DNA of 64,000 bases from Argopecten irradians (lineage: Eukaryota; Mollusca; Bivalvia; Pectinida; Pectinidae): the NCBI RefSeq assembly GCF_041381155.1, contig NC_091149.1:16570609-16634608 (forward strand), given 5' to 3'. Of this stretch, positions 20,769 to 32,827 are shown in pieces. A program made the translations under genes and the position numbers. Within the stretch, counting starts at the first letter, position 1, and each line of letters begins with the position of its first letter. The notes under the pieces were generated by a model. That model had not been told where the DNA came from and made no database searches. It saw nothing but the letters and a program-made list of their open reading frames with translations.

Positions 20769-21667
20769 GGGTGTACAAAATGTTTCAATTATCATTTGTC
20801 ATGCAAATTTGTATTTCAATTCAACAAAATAAAAAAAATTAACACAACATTATTCATTTACCCACCTCCATGTCTAAATTATATTTGTAGGCACATTTCA
20901 CTTGACCGCCAAGATGTTTCTCGTTAGAAAGTCTCGCGCTCCAAAATATGACAACTAGATATTATAGTACCATATATGGAATGACCTACACATTTTCACT
21001 ACGAAAGAAATATGTCAAGATATTTTTAACTTTAATTTCAAAAATAGTTATTTTTGGTAAATTCCAAAAAGTACTTATATTAGCTACTGTTGTAGCGGCA
21101 AAGATATCACCTTCTGAATGTTTTTTTTTGCTACTGCAAGGTCCCTCTATAATGGTGTGGGAAACCAAATCAGGCACGATCGACCATCGATTACCTATGT
21201 CTTTTCAAAAATTATTCCGATCAAACACGGCTTCCTGTGAACTCATTTACATAGGCAGTGAGGCCCATTACTGAATGCAATTATATGAAAATAAAGAATA
21301 AGTATACATTATAAAATATAAACAACACTCTTTCAACATTCATTCTGTTCATATATTTCCAATAACACACACATTACACAATTTTCATCGTAATATAGTG
21401 GGAAAAAAATTAAGATGATATTGTATAACACCTTTAACTGAATATACCTATTATAATATAATACATGATTAACGATATTAATTAAACCTCAATCAAATCA
21501 ATTTCAGTATATAAAGGTTGTAAAAAATCTCTTCCTCCTACCTACTCAATCTCTTGAAGAAGAGCTACAATCTTTATGTTAAAAATTAAAAAAAAATTAA
21601 TTTCAAGATACTTTTAATACTGATTGAAGTGTGACTTTCAAATTCCTTTAAATGGAAATCCTTATTG
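20769..21667. other. AT-rich flank of the helicase remnant
   Basis: A 108-codon plus-strand frame at 20948-21274 has no recognisable domain and an overlapping minus-strand frame; I could not support it as a gene. The rest is AT-rich with no repeat recognised. Confidence 0.4.
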
Positions 21668-22249
21668 CTAGTTCTCTCCAGCTTTTCTGGTGCATGCGCA
21701 TTTGGAAAAACAAACAGCACAACACAGACACATAGAAAATTTGCATACAGACTTGCACCTCCCAGAACAAAAAATGTTTCTGTTCCATTCTGTCAATGCC
21801 TTTAGTGTCCATCCCATCGACAGATAATTGTCGGAAAATACGAACTTTTACACAATTTGACATATTGACAATGTCCTTCATACCCCGGTCTGTCCTTCTC
21901 ATGTCAAGGCTTCTTCCATATGCATAGCACACGGCAAGAGCCTGTTTTCCATCCCTCCCTGTCCGGCCAACATCTTGCCAATAGAAGAGAACACTTTTCG
22001 GAGCACTCCAGTGGACGATAATTCTGATATCTGGGACTTGTATCCCCATCCCGAAAGCATTTGTGGTAATAAGGCATCTAAGATTGGAAGCTGGTTTGCT
22101 GAATTCCTCCATAATTCTACTGGAGCTGTCTTTGTCAATGTTCCTATGGAACATTACCACTATCCTTGTTTGAACAGACGTATCGATGTGTTGATTCTGC
22201 AGACGTTTCCATTAACTGGCAGGGCAGTTCTGAAACCACTGATATTCAC
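21668..22249 (-). pseudogene. RecQ-family helicase remnant, C-terminal helicase domain
   Basis: Minus-strand translation gives the second RecA lobe of a RecQ-type DNA helicase. It includes MFHRNID, LRCLITTNAFGMGIQVPDIR, IIVHWSAPKSVLFYWQDVGR and TGRDG (motifs V and VI, with QDVGRTGRDG in place of the more usual QESGRAGRDG), then VDGMDTKGIDRMEQK. A Cys-rich tail typical of these proteins (CCAVCFSKCAC) follows only after a frameshift near 21770 and ends at TAG 21668-21670. A TAA at 22212-22214 lies in frame before MFHRN. A functional enzyme would unwind DNA with ATP, but this copy cannot encode one. Confidence 0.85.
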
Positions 22250-22730
22250 CTGTTAAAATGAAACACTGTAATTAAACAGTGGCATATATATCAATTATGG
22301 ACCCGTGTTGAGGTCTATATGGTGTTACATCGACAGAGTAATATTAAAATTCTACAATTCTACAAATAACACCATATGGGCCGAAACAAAGGTCCTTAAT
22401 TTGTATATCAGATATATTGTTTATTCAACAAATGTTAAAAAAAACAAAAAAAACTGTAATTTACGCATATTGATAAAAAAGTGTTGGTTACAGAATGGCA
22501 TCCAGAAGAATGCAGCCTTTGAGAAATAAAGTTCACAATGGAATATTGACTTGATGTTTCTAGAAATAAATATTAGAAAATCAGAGCATATATAATATAT
22601 GGGAAATACTGAAAATCTAACTCAAAGTGAAAAAATACATAATGGTTTTCTTTTAATATAAATCCTCAAAACAAATATTAAGCTTTTCAGTAATAACATA
22701 TTCTACCATATTAGATATGACAATTTTTAC

Positions 22731-22846
22731 CTGCAGTACACTATTTTCTTAAGAGCGTCTGTTTTCTCATGAATAGGTACTTGATGAACTATTCAAGAAG
22801 TTCCAAATCATCTTTTGTCTTCCTTAAATCAATGGCAATGCTGGAT
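22731..22846 (-). pseudogene. RecQ-family helicase remnant, motif IV exon
   Basis: An exon-like block between CTTTCAG and GTAAAA on the minus strand reads SIAIDLRKTKDDLELLE, then an in-frame TAG (22789-22791), FIKYL, a one-base frameshift, and HEKTDALKKIVYC. The last part is the IVYCR motif that opens the second helicase lobe. The frameshift is absent from the copy at 57.3 kb, while the TAG is present in both. Confidence 0.8.
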
Positions 22847-22954
22847 CTGAAAGCAACATAAGAATTTTTAATCATAATATGTTACGGATTATATATCTAA
22901 ATATACTAGTAGTGTTCAAAGGTTTAAAATTTCTGGAACTTCTGCAATTTTTTT

Positions 22955-23100
22955 AGACATCTTCCTTATAGATGGACATGATTCTGAAGATGTCTATCTG
23001 TATTTTTTCATTGCTAGTTGCAGTCAACATAAGAAATGGCACATCGAAAATGCTTCTGAGCATGGCCGCGATTTTATATGCAGGTCTGAAGTCTTCACCC
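22955..23100 (-). pseudogene. RecQ-family helicase remnant, exon after the DEAH box
   Basis: After the acceptor AAATTTCAG the minus strand reads GEDFRPAYKIAAMLRSIF, then DVPFLMLTATSNEKIQIDIF and RIMSIYKEDV before a stop. It continues DEAHCISEW of the upstream exon in phase (the W codon is split by the intron) and contains the TAT motif III. No good donor follows KEDV. Confidence 0.85.
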
Positions 23101-23486
23101 CTGAAATTTATAAGAATAAAATGGTTGACAAAGAAGAATACCATGACATAGTTTAAAATTATGTATATAATTATAAAGCTATATATATATAAATGTAATA
23201 CACACTGAAGAAAGAAGTAATTTAAATGATGTGAACAAAACGGATTATCCGTTAGTTTTTTAATACAAATACACCATAGAAATAAATAAAGAACAGTATT
23301 TATACATATATACACTATACATGTACATTGTATATATACCAATTACAGAATTACAAACTCTACCAAGTATCAACTATAACTTTAAACATGATGGACGGGT
23401 TAATTGTGAAAACTAAATCACGTCTTTTCCATTAAAAAAATATGCTTGGTATACATGTAAGAATTTGAACAAGTAATGGGACATAC

Positions 23487-23535
23487 CATTCAGATATGCA
23501 GTGAGCTTCATCAAATCATAGCAGGCATAGCTTGT
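23487..23535 (-). pseudogene. RecQ-family helicase remnant, DEAH-box fragment
   Basis: The minus strand encodes FDEAHCISEW and ends at the donor GTATGT, with the W codon completed in the exon at 23100. A TGA sits two codons before DEAH and the rest of the exon is replaced by the 39-bp minisatellite. The exon that should precede it (the SPE motif) is found 30 kb away at 53.2-53.4 kb. Confidence 0.8.
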
Positions 23536-23537
23536 CC

Positions 23538-23862
23538 TGGGGGGTGACATCATTCACGTGATACCTGATAACATTTGTGGGGGGTGACTCATTCACGTGA
23601 TACCTGATACCATTTGTGGGGGGTGACTCATTCACGTGATACCTGATAACATTTGTGGGGGGTGACTCATTCACGTGCTACCTGATAACATTTGTGGGGG
23701 GTGACTTATTCACGTGATACCTGATAACATTTGTGGGGGGTGACTCATTCACGTGATACCTGATAACATTTGTGGGGGGTGACTTATTCACGTGATACCT
23801 GATAACATTTGTGGGGGGTGACTCATTCACGTGATACCTGATAACATTTGTGGGGGACTATT
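23538..23862. repeat. Minisatellite, ~39-bp unit x 8, each with TCACGTGA
   Basis: The unit is approximately GGGGTGACTCATTCACGTGA plus TACCTGATAACATTTGTGG. Copies are almost identical; one carries CACGTGC instead of CACGTGA. The array lies about 150 bp upstream of the first recognised exon of the coiled-coil gene and cuts the helicase remnant. Confidence 0.9.
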
Positions 23863-24011
23863 GTTCCTATTGGTGATGAAATAACGTCAAAAGATCCTAT
23901 TCGAGATATTAGTCCCTCAAAAACGTTATTGGGTATCATATGGTAACCTCCCATTAAGATGCTGCAGACTATTTAGTTTGCAGTATGTATTTCACCCTTT
24001 TTTCTTTCCAG

Positions 24012-24164
24012 GCCTTGCTGAAGGATAAAGCAGAAAGGCTGACAGAAACTGAGGATCAGAACATTGTCTTCCTGGACCAGATTGAGGAACTCACTCACAA
24101 ATTATCACAAGCTGAGAACAAGGTTAAAGGCTTCGAGTCATCTCGATTAGAAGAAGGGGCGAAG
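24012..24164 (+). CDS. Coiled-coil protein gene, first recognised exon
   Basis: TTTCTTTCCAG and GTAAAG bound 51 codons, phase 0 to 0, starting ALLKDKAERLTETEDQNIVF. This opens a series of eight exons (24012 to 51393) that join without frame conflict into about 317 codons. Throughout, the protein is rich in Glu, Lys, Gln, Leu and Ser with heptad spacing of Leu/Ile/Val and no Pro, that is a long parallel coiled coil. No globular domain, membrane segment or signal peptide is visible. CLIP, golgin, centrosomal or myosin-tail-like proteins all look like this, so no name is given. A role as a structural or scaffolding rod is inference. The N-terminal exons must lie upstream or were missed. Confidence 0.8.
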
Positions 24165-25494
24165 GTAAAGATTGTATCTTTCAGTATTCCCGGTCATTTT
24201 TTTCGAATGGGGGTTTTTGTACCCCCATAGCTCACGAAATGGGGGTACAGTGCCATATTTAAGGGGTACACTATATTTGCGTATTATCCCCATGTGTATT
24301 CTTAGGTAGAAAATAAAGACAAAGTGTTACGTAAATTTGACCAAAGGAAAAAAAACCACAATTGAAAATAGCTTTAGATATATATCTGTTTGTTTGATTG
24401 ATTTTAAACAACATTTTTGCTTCTTTAATTTGTCTGCAAGTTATTCAATCAGAATTAAGATATAAACAGACGTACGGTACATGTTTGTTGTGTTGTGTCA
24501 ATTTCTTCACTCAAAAATCATGTTCTCAATATGCATAAAATTACAAATTCATTTTGAAAAGCAACTTTCAAAATATTTTGTATAGATCTCTTCAGATTTT
24601 TCACCCTCCCGATCCAGGAATGTGCCAATCCTAAAAGGGATGTAAAATGTATCGCTGTCTTATAGCCGATTTCTGTAATGATTGGTATCACAAACAATTT
24701 TCTTGCTCAGAGAACCATGTGGATTTGAAGATCGTTTTCATACTCTATGATAGTGCTGGACAGACACAACTCTTGTCTCTAGTTTTTTTCGTGCAATTAA
24801 AATCTGCATCGTAAATTGCTTCCAGTAACAAATGCTCTTTGAGCGATATAACGATAAGTCCCAAGACTACCGATGGTCATGGGTATGGTCTTGTATTTTA
24901 TCATAGGACAATGCAGATAAGAAGTTAACACATCTGCCGCTTGTTGCGCTGCATTTAATGTTTACTGAAAGGAATACTTCCGGTATCGCAAAACACGTTT
25001 TGACACACTTATGATTTCTTCAATCAAAATCAGAGATAATAGAAACAATTATCACCAAATAATGGAAATTATTTAAGTGTGCATGCACGTACAGGTTGTC
25101 AAATTCATGTGTGCATGACACATTTTGTACGTAATTCACGCACGTTTCTGCATGATTGGGAACACTGAACTCAGTGTGTAAAATCTGTAAGCATATAGTA
25201 TCCTGTATGCCTAGAATTTCAAAAGAATCAATAGAATTTTGTTAGGAAAAGTGAAATTAATGTTACAATATCTGTTGTTTTGGTAATAAATCAAAATAGG
25301 ACCCTTTTGAAAATTACAGATCAATCAGTGCAGTACAATGTATATGAAGAAGACTTATGTGTCAATAATTAGTTAAACCATTATTCTTACGTTGCTTTTT
25401 GCAATTTATTACTGTTGCAAAAGTTTTAAAAAGTGTGAGGTACAAGAAACATGTTGTGATTTGGAAATAACACAAACCTATGATTTAAAGTTTT
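24165..25494. other. Intron of the coiled-coil gene
   Basis: Contains a GTACCCCCAT/ATGGGGGTAC inverted repeat at 24218-24248. Otherwise AT-rich with no exon recognised. Confidence 0.5.
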
Positions 25495-25790
25495 TACAAT
25501 AATTATACCACAACAAATTTGGGGGGAGGTGGTATACTGGAATTGGGTTGTCCGTTGGTCTGTCTGTAGACACAACATGGTGGATCAACTCCTCCTAAAC
25601 TACCAGACAGATTCTGATAACATTTGATACACAGAACCCTGACGTAAAGGGGAGTTGAGTAAGCTATTAAGGGTTCTGTAATGTCTCCTATTAATGGAGT
25701 TATTACTATATAGCTAAATTTGTGCCGCAGGGGGTAATAGCCGTCACTGGCGACAGTTCAAGTTATATGTAGAATAAAATGTCCTGCGTA
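25495..25790. mobile_element. Hairpin-start element, fragment
   Basis: Starts ATACCACAACAAATTTGGGG with the near-inverse GTGGTATAC, followed by GTCCGTTGGTCTGTCTGTAG and a short unique tail. The layout, a terminal hairpin followed by a GTCCGT run, matches the other satellite-core elements, but without a tandem array. The right end is uncertain. Confidence 0.4.
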
Positions 25791-25862
25791 GGGTAATGAA
25801 AGAATATTTTTATTTGGAAATAGAAAAGAATGAATGATTTAAGTTTGGAGTATTTCTTACAG

Positions 25863-25979
25863 ACCAGTCAAGTTAGCATTGAATTAGAAGAAAAATCAAC
25901 AAAAGTCAACGAGCTTGAAGACACACTATCGTTACGAAACCGAGAAGTTAAAGAACTGCAGAACAAGCTTAGTGAACTG
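25863..25979 (+). CDS. Coiled-coil protein gene, exon
   Basis: TTTCTTACAG and GTGAGT bound 39 codons, phase 0 to 0: TSQVSIELEEKSTKVNELED, TLSLRNREVKELQNKLSEL. It shows clear heptads with Leu/Val at a and d positions. A TTG-rich upstream extension of the frame is intron. Confidence 0.85.
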
Positions 25980-28900
25980 GTGAGTTTTTGGCTATCTTTT
26001 GTTTACAGCTACATACAGAATATTGTGTGTTATATATATGATTACAGGTCGATTCAGTGCTGTTATACATTAGCTTTAACTGTTGTAATTTATTGTTTAT
26101 GCTTGATATTACAGTTGTATAATAGAAACAGAGATATACAGTAGCAGTGATTAAAAATATTGAGTAAAGGGAACGTGGATCTATTCAAGAATATTTAATT
26201 TCCCTGATTTGCATGTATAAACATTATGCGAGATTGTTACTTTTGGTTGTTTTTTTTATTCTGTTTTTTTTTTTTTTTTTTTTTACAAAATAAAGACTTT
26301 CATTGAATATTATTAGCTCCTTTGAATAATTGATCCAAAATTGAAAAAAAAAAATGTTTGGTTGATTGCTTATAAAAGATTAGCTAATAAAAGTATGTCA
26401 TTATTTATTTGTATTATTGATGTTTTATTTGATTGGTTGACTGAGTTTGACTCAAAGGTCAAGTTTTGACAGTATCAAGGTCAGGCTTGGTGTTTGTGTC
26501 TTGTTTTGTTATAAAGTTCTGCATTGCACATCCTGCTTATAATTTTGTTTTTCTATTCTTGAATGATATTCATGGTAAGGGATAAGATTTATAGGGTACA
26601 ATATATAATAGGGTGATATTTCTTTACAAATTATGACCTGTTTTGCATGATGGACAAGTCTTATTTGGTTCAATTGCATTATTAGATAACTTTCTAGACC
26701 TACTTTTCAAATAAAATATTGCATATTAGTCTTAACTAGAAGCAAATTAAAACAACTGATTTAGTATCATTTATTGTTGATGTAAACTTTCTGACAGGTG
26801 TTTAAATATTTTCAGATGAAATATAAGTATTTCTCACAGGTATCTATGCTGGAGACCTAGCTAAATCACTTGTCCTAGGGTGTTCTCTTAGACACAATTG
26901 TGATAACATGTTTGTCAGGGTGTTTGTAAAAACAGTGAATCATCTCCCTTTGGAGTTGTCTGCCCTTCCTCTGCTGCTCTGCATTTCTTCCTCTCATTTC
27001 CTTGATGTTTGATTTTTCCCAAGCTCATCAAAAAGGATATATTTGCTTTGCTTTTGTAATGTACAGATTATGTCTAGGTATTGTTTATTGAATAATTATT
27101 AAATGTAGATTTTAACTTATAATTTTCTAGTTTAGTTTTGCCTAACTTTGTGTTGATTTTAGCTTTAGGATTTTCAGGATTCGTAGGAAAATGATTGTAA
27201 ATTCATATGCGATGTTGCTTTGTAGTGTTCAATTTTTTGTTTCAAGCAATGATTTTAACTCAAATGCATGTTTAAAGTTTATTGTGATCCCATTAACATA
27301 TTGATAGGTAAACTTATTATTATATAAGTAAATACAAAATTATAGTTGTTTATAGAATAATTTTATTTCTTCAAACCAAAGTTTTATAACCTTTTATCAG
27401 ACATCCAAATCTGTTCAGTGTTGATTGTTTCTTATTTTAAATTCATTGGTCCAGATTGTGTATTAGTGTTCTGATGTATTGCTTGATGAAATGATTGTTA
27501 TTCCATGTTCCTTAATTATGTAAAAAAACATTGGTCAATAACACTGTCATTGATATAAGAATCTTGAGAAAAAAAAAGAGTATTTTGTTAGGATATTTTT
27601 CTGGTCTTGTTGATGTGATAAATGAATATTAAATCAGCTAGAAATCATTATGAAATTTTAAATGTGTCAAACTATTTTATTATTGATACATTTCAAATTG
27701 TCAAAACTTGTCATTTTGGTAACAACTTTTAAGCAAAAAACATTCCAATGACATATGATGATGGCGGTTTTGAGCTGATTTATACGTAATTGTATTGGTT
27801 TGATGGGATCACCTTTTTATTTTGCCATCATTCCTTACACAACCTATTGTACATGTTTGTTATGATCTCTGTCAAATCAAAGCTTCTTCTTAAAGTGAAA
27901 TGTTTTCCTTCAAATTATACCATAAATGGTCTCATTAAATGCAAAATTTAGTTCGATATTTACATTTTTGTGAAATATTTAAAAAAAAAATGAAAGAAAT
28001 GTAACACGCACACAAAAAAAATATTGATCAGTTTAAAAAAAGAAGCACTTTGTGTCAAAAAAATTCTATGACAGATAATATGGTAAAATGACAATGAAAT
28101 GACCAGCATGGTATAATGAAATGTCAACATTTTAATAAATCCACAAGAAAGAATAATACATTCATAATAAGTATTTTTTACTGTTCAAAATTCAATGTCG
28201 ACTGATCATATCAATGCTTTTGAAAGAGGATGATCATAATTATATCTTGGTGTTTTTTTCCTGTCTCCATAGCGATATGGTCTGTGTCGACTGGAGGCTT
28301 TACTTGACTGGGATCATGTTAGCCCCTAAGTGTGTATATACTAATACTTTGTCAGCACAAAGGGAAGGTAAGGGAAAGAACACTACACTTTCCCTGCACG
28401 GCACAGCACTCAAACAGATCCCCTTCTGGCTTGGAGTAACTTCCCCTTACATTTAATTTTTGGTGGATGCTGATTTTATTTTAATATTAAGTTAATTTAT
28501 GTATTTTCTTACAGCCAAACTTTTTTTTCTTCAGAAGACTGATAGATTTTAAAGATGAATAAGATTTCCAAATGATAATGTATCCATGTATTCATCACAC
28601 ATACTGAATCAAAAGTTAACAGACAAATTTTGAGTTATTTACTTCTGAATTTGAAGAAAACTCAAGAAAGAAGTTTGGTTGTGTTGTAATCTTGCTTTCT
28701 TCTGCCAATTAGTCAAGCAATGACAATATGTATGGCTTGCATAAATAATGACAAAGAATATGCTGTTCTAGGATCATAACTTATCAAAGGGACAATTATT
28801 CCCCAACCTTGGATTTTTTAGTTGATTTTAGAGCTTAGAGGTAGATTTAGTTATAGGAATAAAATAGAGTATTTATAGGTTTGATTGTTCAAATATTGTA

Positions 28901-30263
28901 TTTGTTACATTAGTGGGGTGGTGGATATAGTAATGTTTAGGGCTATTTGAAAAATTCATATGACGGTAGCGATGGAAGTGTATAAGTTTAAATGACAGTA
29001 GAGGTGATAGTGTGAACAAGTAAAGTAAATTAAAGTTATTGAAAAGAATTTCTAGCAAAAGGTCAACAAAGTAACAGAAGAAGAATGCATTGTATTCCAG
29101 TTACATTATCTGGTATTCACTGCCATGTTTTTCAAATAATCCATTTTCAGCTGCTGTTGCTGTCATTGTACATTGCCTACTTGGCGGTTGATCGTTAAAT
29201 TATATCTTTTGATTTACATTTATTTATTACTGTATTATTTGTAATTATATCTATACAATTTCAGGATTTAGTACACTTATCCTGAAATACCATGCATGTA
29301 ATGCTATTCTAGAGCAGACTATGTACTGTTTTTAGTTGACCTTTGCTCTTGTCAAATTCAGATGTTTCCATTTTAATTTTAAATTTGAAAACCTCTTTGT
29401 TTAGTTAATGATCTCTGGACACAATAATTAAATGACTAACTTTAAAAAGCAAAAAAATAGTGTTTGTTCAAATTTTCTCAATTTTTCAATAATTTTTTCT
29501 TCATTTATATCAATCAGTTGAAAAGTTCTTAAAATGTTGTGAGCAAAGAATGCATATGTTTCATTAAAAGTTAGTTAATGTGTATTCCTATTTCTTGACC
29601 CATAAATCTTCAGCACACTTTGAACTTCAGTGTGAAAGAGTAACAGTACTTTCAGTACTTTGATGATTCATATATTTGGGGAAAAATCATCGAAAACTGA
29701 GTATGATTCATTTATTAAAGAAAATATCATTAAAAACTAAGTATTTATTTTTTGGTAATTCTAACAGAGTTTGAACAATTACTATGCACACTTGGTACAA
29801 CGGGATTTTTCAGTATTTATTTATGAAAACATTTATGTATTTGAAGTTTGATATTCAATGCAAACAGTAAATAGCCTTGCACTAAAACATGTTATCTACT
29901 CATGAAAGCATTTTTTTTTAAATTGAATTGCAAAACTGAAAATTACAAAGCCTTTATTTTTTAAAGATTCTTAAATTCTTATATGGAATATTCAAATTCT
30001 ACATCCATGCAGGTTGAATTAACTAAAAGAATGCTTGTCGATAATATTTATATTTGTTATTGAATTAATCCGAAGTAAATTGTTGTGTGTATCAAGATTT
30101 TCCTGTTTTATTGATTTCAGAAAAGTTAAAAACTATGATAGTTTGATAATTTATTAGTTTAGCACTAAAGATGTGATTACCGTATGTAATACCTAGGTGT
30201 ATATAGTCACCTGCTTTTGCCTTTAATTAAGACAATCTCACTGCTGTAATTCTGTATTTGTAT
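25980..30263. other. Large intron of the coiled-coil gene, AT-rich
   Basis: Runs of T near 26265-26285 and many A/T homopolymers. The frame at 28214-28456 was considered and not supported. No repeat with defined ends was recognised. Confidence 0.5.
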
Positions 30264-30411
30264 ATTACAAAGTTATCTGCCCTTGTGGGTAGGTCTTCTT
30301 TGTGGCGTCATGTATTGCGAGCGTAACGTCATAGTTTTCGAAGAATTGCACTCACAAAATAATGACGTAACAAATGATACCTACCCGCATTAGGGAGCTA
30401 AGACGGAATAT
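30264..30411. mobile_element. MITE, GTTATCTGCCCTTG family
   Basis: ATTACAAAGTTATCTGCCCT and GTGGGTAGGT at the left are mirrored by ACCTACCCGCATTAGGGAGC at the right. A related copy is at 39789-39960, and similar ends are at 33649-33870. This inverted-repeat type is common in molluscs. Confidence 0.6.
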
Positions 30412-31737
30412 GTATTATTGGTGTCGGTGATCAGGCCAAGTTATACAAATCAATGTTTATAGTGTATCGCAGAGAATACAAAACCATTGTGATTGATATT
30501 TGAAGAAGAAAAAAAATCTAAATTTTTAACTGCAGTTCAAGTTTTTTTCCCTTCTTCATATCTATACACATTTGTGTGTGTTTTAATTTGGCCAACATGT
30601 CCAGAGACCAATAACGATATGAAGATGTGTGTTCAGATAAAACTTTTAAATTCAGACATTCATCATTAATGTATTGAGTTAGCTTGTAACCTGAGCTTTC
30701 AATTGATCCCTTTTATTCAGTTTTGGGTGGATTTTATGGTAAAAAACAAACAAACAAATACAATGTAAGGTAATGTATAGAAATCAGATTTAAATAGACA
30801 AAATAAAAGTACTTTTTGTTAAAAAAAAAATATATTATCAAGAAACAAGATACAAAAATGTCATGAATTCTGTAGAAATATGCCATTAACTTCATAAAGT
30901 GTATGAAATGAGCTCAGTTGTTTTAGCTGGTTTGTATCATTTACTGTCTATTGATATGACTTGGTTCAATCTTTATATATGGTGAATTACCTAACAACTG
31001 TAAATCAAGAGAGTTTTGCATGTAATTAAATTTCGCATTTGTGGACAATTAACTTTATTTGATCGCAGGTAACTTGTGTGAATTAAATATTTAATTAAAT
31101 ATATGGAATTCAATGTTTATTTATATTGAACTTTAAAGTTAAATAGGTTTTAATGTTCTAGCATATAAAAATATATTTAAACTTATCAGGATGTAAACAA
31201 TGTTTATTAATTATAAATTCACATAAAATTCTCCATGTGCAATTGTACATGAATTTTGTGTGAATGAAGGCTGCATGGATAGAGGGTAGTGGAATTAACA
31301 GAAAGTAGAAACCTGACATTATTAAAATATTTTTGAATATTTAACTGAAAAACTACTATTAATTTCAATAAAGAATATGAATTAGTTATCAAATGGAGTT
31401 GGAATCCTGACATTATTAAAATATTTTTTAACAACATTAAAGAACAAACAAGAACTTCAACACTTATATGAGAAGAATATGAATAAGTAAATGGAGTCAC
31501 GATCTGAATCTGAATTTGATTTGTTTTAAGAATAAATCTTATTATAGCTGAAAAAACCAATAAAGAGGCAATGTTAGATTTGTTGCATGTTACTATATCT
31601 TTTGTACAATGTATCTACTAAAATCAAAATGTTTGGTAACAAAACAATAAAAAGAGGAAAGACAATATATTGTTTGCATGTTATTAATCTTTTATGATGT
31701 TCATTCTTACTGTAATTAATATTTTTTTTGTCTGCAG
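30412..31737. other. Intron of the coiled-coil gene
   Basis: AT-rich, with a weak internal repeat of CCTGACATTATTAAAATATT at about 31311 and 31406. No exon recognised. Confidence 0.5.
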
Positions 31738-31795
31738 AATGAAGAAGTTAAAACCAGCGCAATACGCAGACAAAAGTTGCAGGAAACTATTGACA
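31738..31795 (+). CDS. Coiled-coil protein gene, short exon
   Basis: TTGTCTGCAG and GTAAGT bound 58 nt reading NEEVKTSAIRRQKLQETID plus one nucleotide (phase 0 to 1). The next exon supplies AT to complete N. Confidence 0.8.
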
Positions 31796-32019
31796 GTAAG
31801 TAATGAATGGTTCACTAATTGTTATGTTTGTTCCATAAATTGGATGTCATATATCATATGGCTGTGGAATTGTATTCAGCAAACATCAATTGTTCTGTAT
31901 TTAAATTGAATTGTTTTATTAATTTGACATTATTGATTTTCGGTCAAATTTGAGATTTTTTTATTCTGTGAAGTATTATACTAGTTAATTGTGTTACTTA
32001 ATTATCGTTTCTGTTACAG

Positions 32020-32103
32020 ATTTATCAGCACAACTAGCAAACAGTGGAGATGCATCCAACAGTCTTAACACAGAGATACAAAAACTCAAATCTCAAATCT
32101 CAG
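32020..32103 (+). CDS. Coiled-coil protein gene, exon
   Basis: TTCTGTTACAG and GTATGT bound 84 nt, phase 1 to 1: NLSAQLANSGDASNSLNTEI, QKLKSQIS. The Gly-Asp-Ala-Ser segment may be a short break in the coil. The 3' junction sequence is duplicated in the following intron (see the repeat at 32106-32215). Confidence 0.8.
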
Positions 32104-32105
32104 GT

Positions 32106-32215
32106 ATGTAATTAAAAAAAATCTCAGGTACATTTACTTCATTTTAAAAAAAAAGTATCAGGTATGTAATTTTCAAAAATCTCAGGTATGTAATTTAAAA
32201 CAATCTAATCTCAGA
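32106..32215. repeat. Duplicated exon-end/5' splice-site motifs in the intron
   Basis: The junction AAATCTCAGGTATGTAATT is echoed by AAATCTCAGGTACATTTAC, TATCAGGTATGTAATTTTC and AAATCTCAGGTATGTAATTT within 110 bp of the true donor. At least two have a full CAG|GTATGT donor consensus. Confidence 0.7.
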
Positions 32216-32759
32216 TAATGTACGTTAAAAAATTCAATCTTATGTCTTAAAAATTTGTAATAGAAACTATAATTTCAGGTAGATAGAACAAAAAAATCTA
32301 CCTTTGTTTATACAAAGTTTGTCAATTTGAATCTTGAGTACAAAATCAAAAAATCCAAATGTCAAGTACATCATTCAAAATCTTGAAGTGAAAAGTTTTA
32401 ATCCAAAAACTTGAATTTCTGAAATAGGTCACAGTGACCTGTATTTGCCCTTCAAAGTGCATTGAAGAAAAACCTGGTTCAGACTGTGTTTTACTTCATT
32501 GGTTGTCCTTTATATAGGTCAAAGGTACCATATGTATGGCAAGATGGTGTGTTGTGTATGGATTAGGAATATTATAGGTCACTGTGAATACCATATATAG
32601 GTCACTACAACCTATATTTTGATCTTGAACTGTAATGAACATAAAGCTTGTCGTGATTTTTTATCCCCTTAAAATTTGACACATGTCTTAGTCTGAACAC
32701 TTGTATGATTGTCATTATTAAGCGATTCTTGAGTTTTATGTGCAAAATACTTTTTGCAG
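32216..32759. other. Intron of the coiled-coil gene
   Basis: AT-rich, with several TATAGGTCA motifs between 32420 and 32610 but no regular period. Confidence 0.45.
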
Positions 32760-32827
32760 ATTTACAACGAAAACTTGACTCAAGTAAGGACAAAGAGCAA
32801 CAGCTGACGGACGAGAAGAATCAGTTG
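32760..32827 (+). CDS. Coiled-coil protein gene, exon
   Basis: TTTTTGCAG and GTAAGT bound 68 nt, phase 1 to 0: DLQRKLDSSKDKEQQLTDEK, NQL. Continues the coiled coil. Confidence 0.8.

Noticed and set aside
20948..21274. 108-codon plus-strand frame beside the helicase remnant
   Set aside because: An overlapping minus-strand frame is also open, composition is low-complexity hydrophobic, and no supporting signals exist.
23538..23862. CRISPR-like regular array
   Set aside because: The 39-bp units are directly adjacent with no unique spacers, and the DNA is eukaryotic; it is a minisatellite.
28273..28335. Exon after CTGTCTCCATAG in the 5.7-kb intron
   Set aside because: No convincing donor, not coiled-coil in composition, and the exons on both sides already join in phase.
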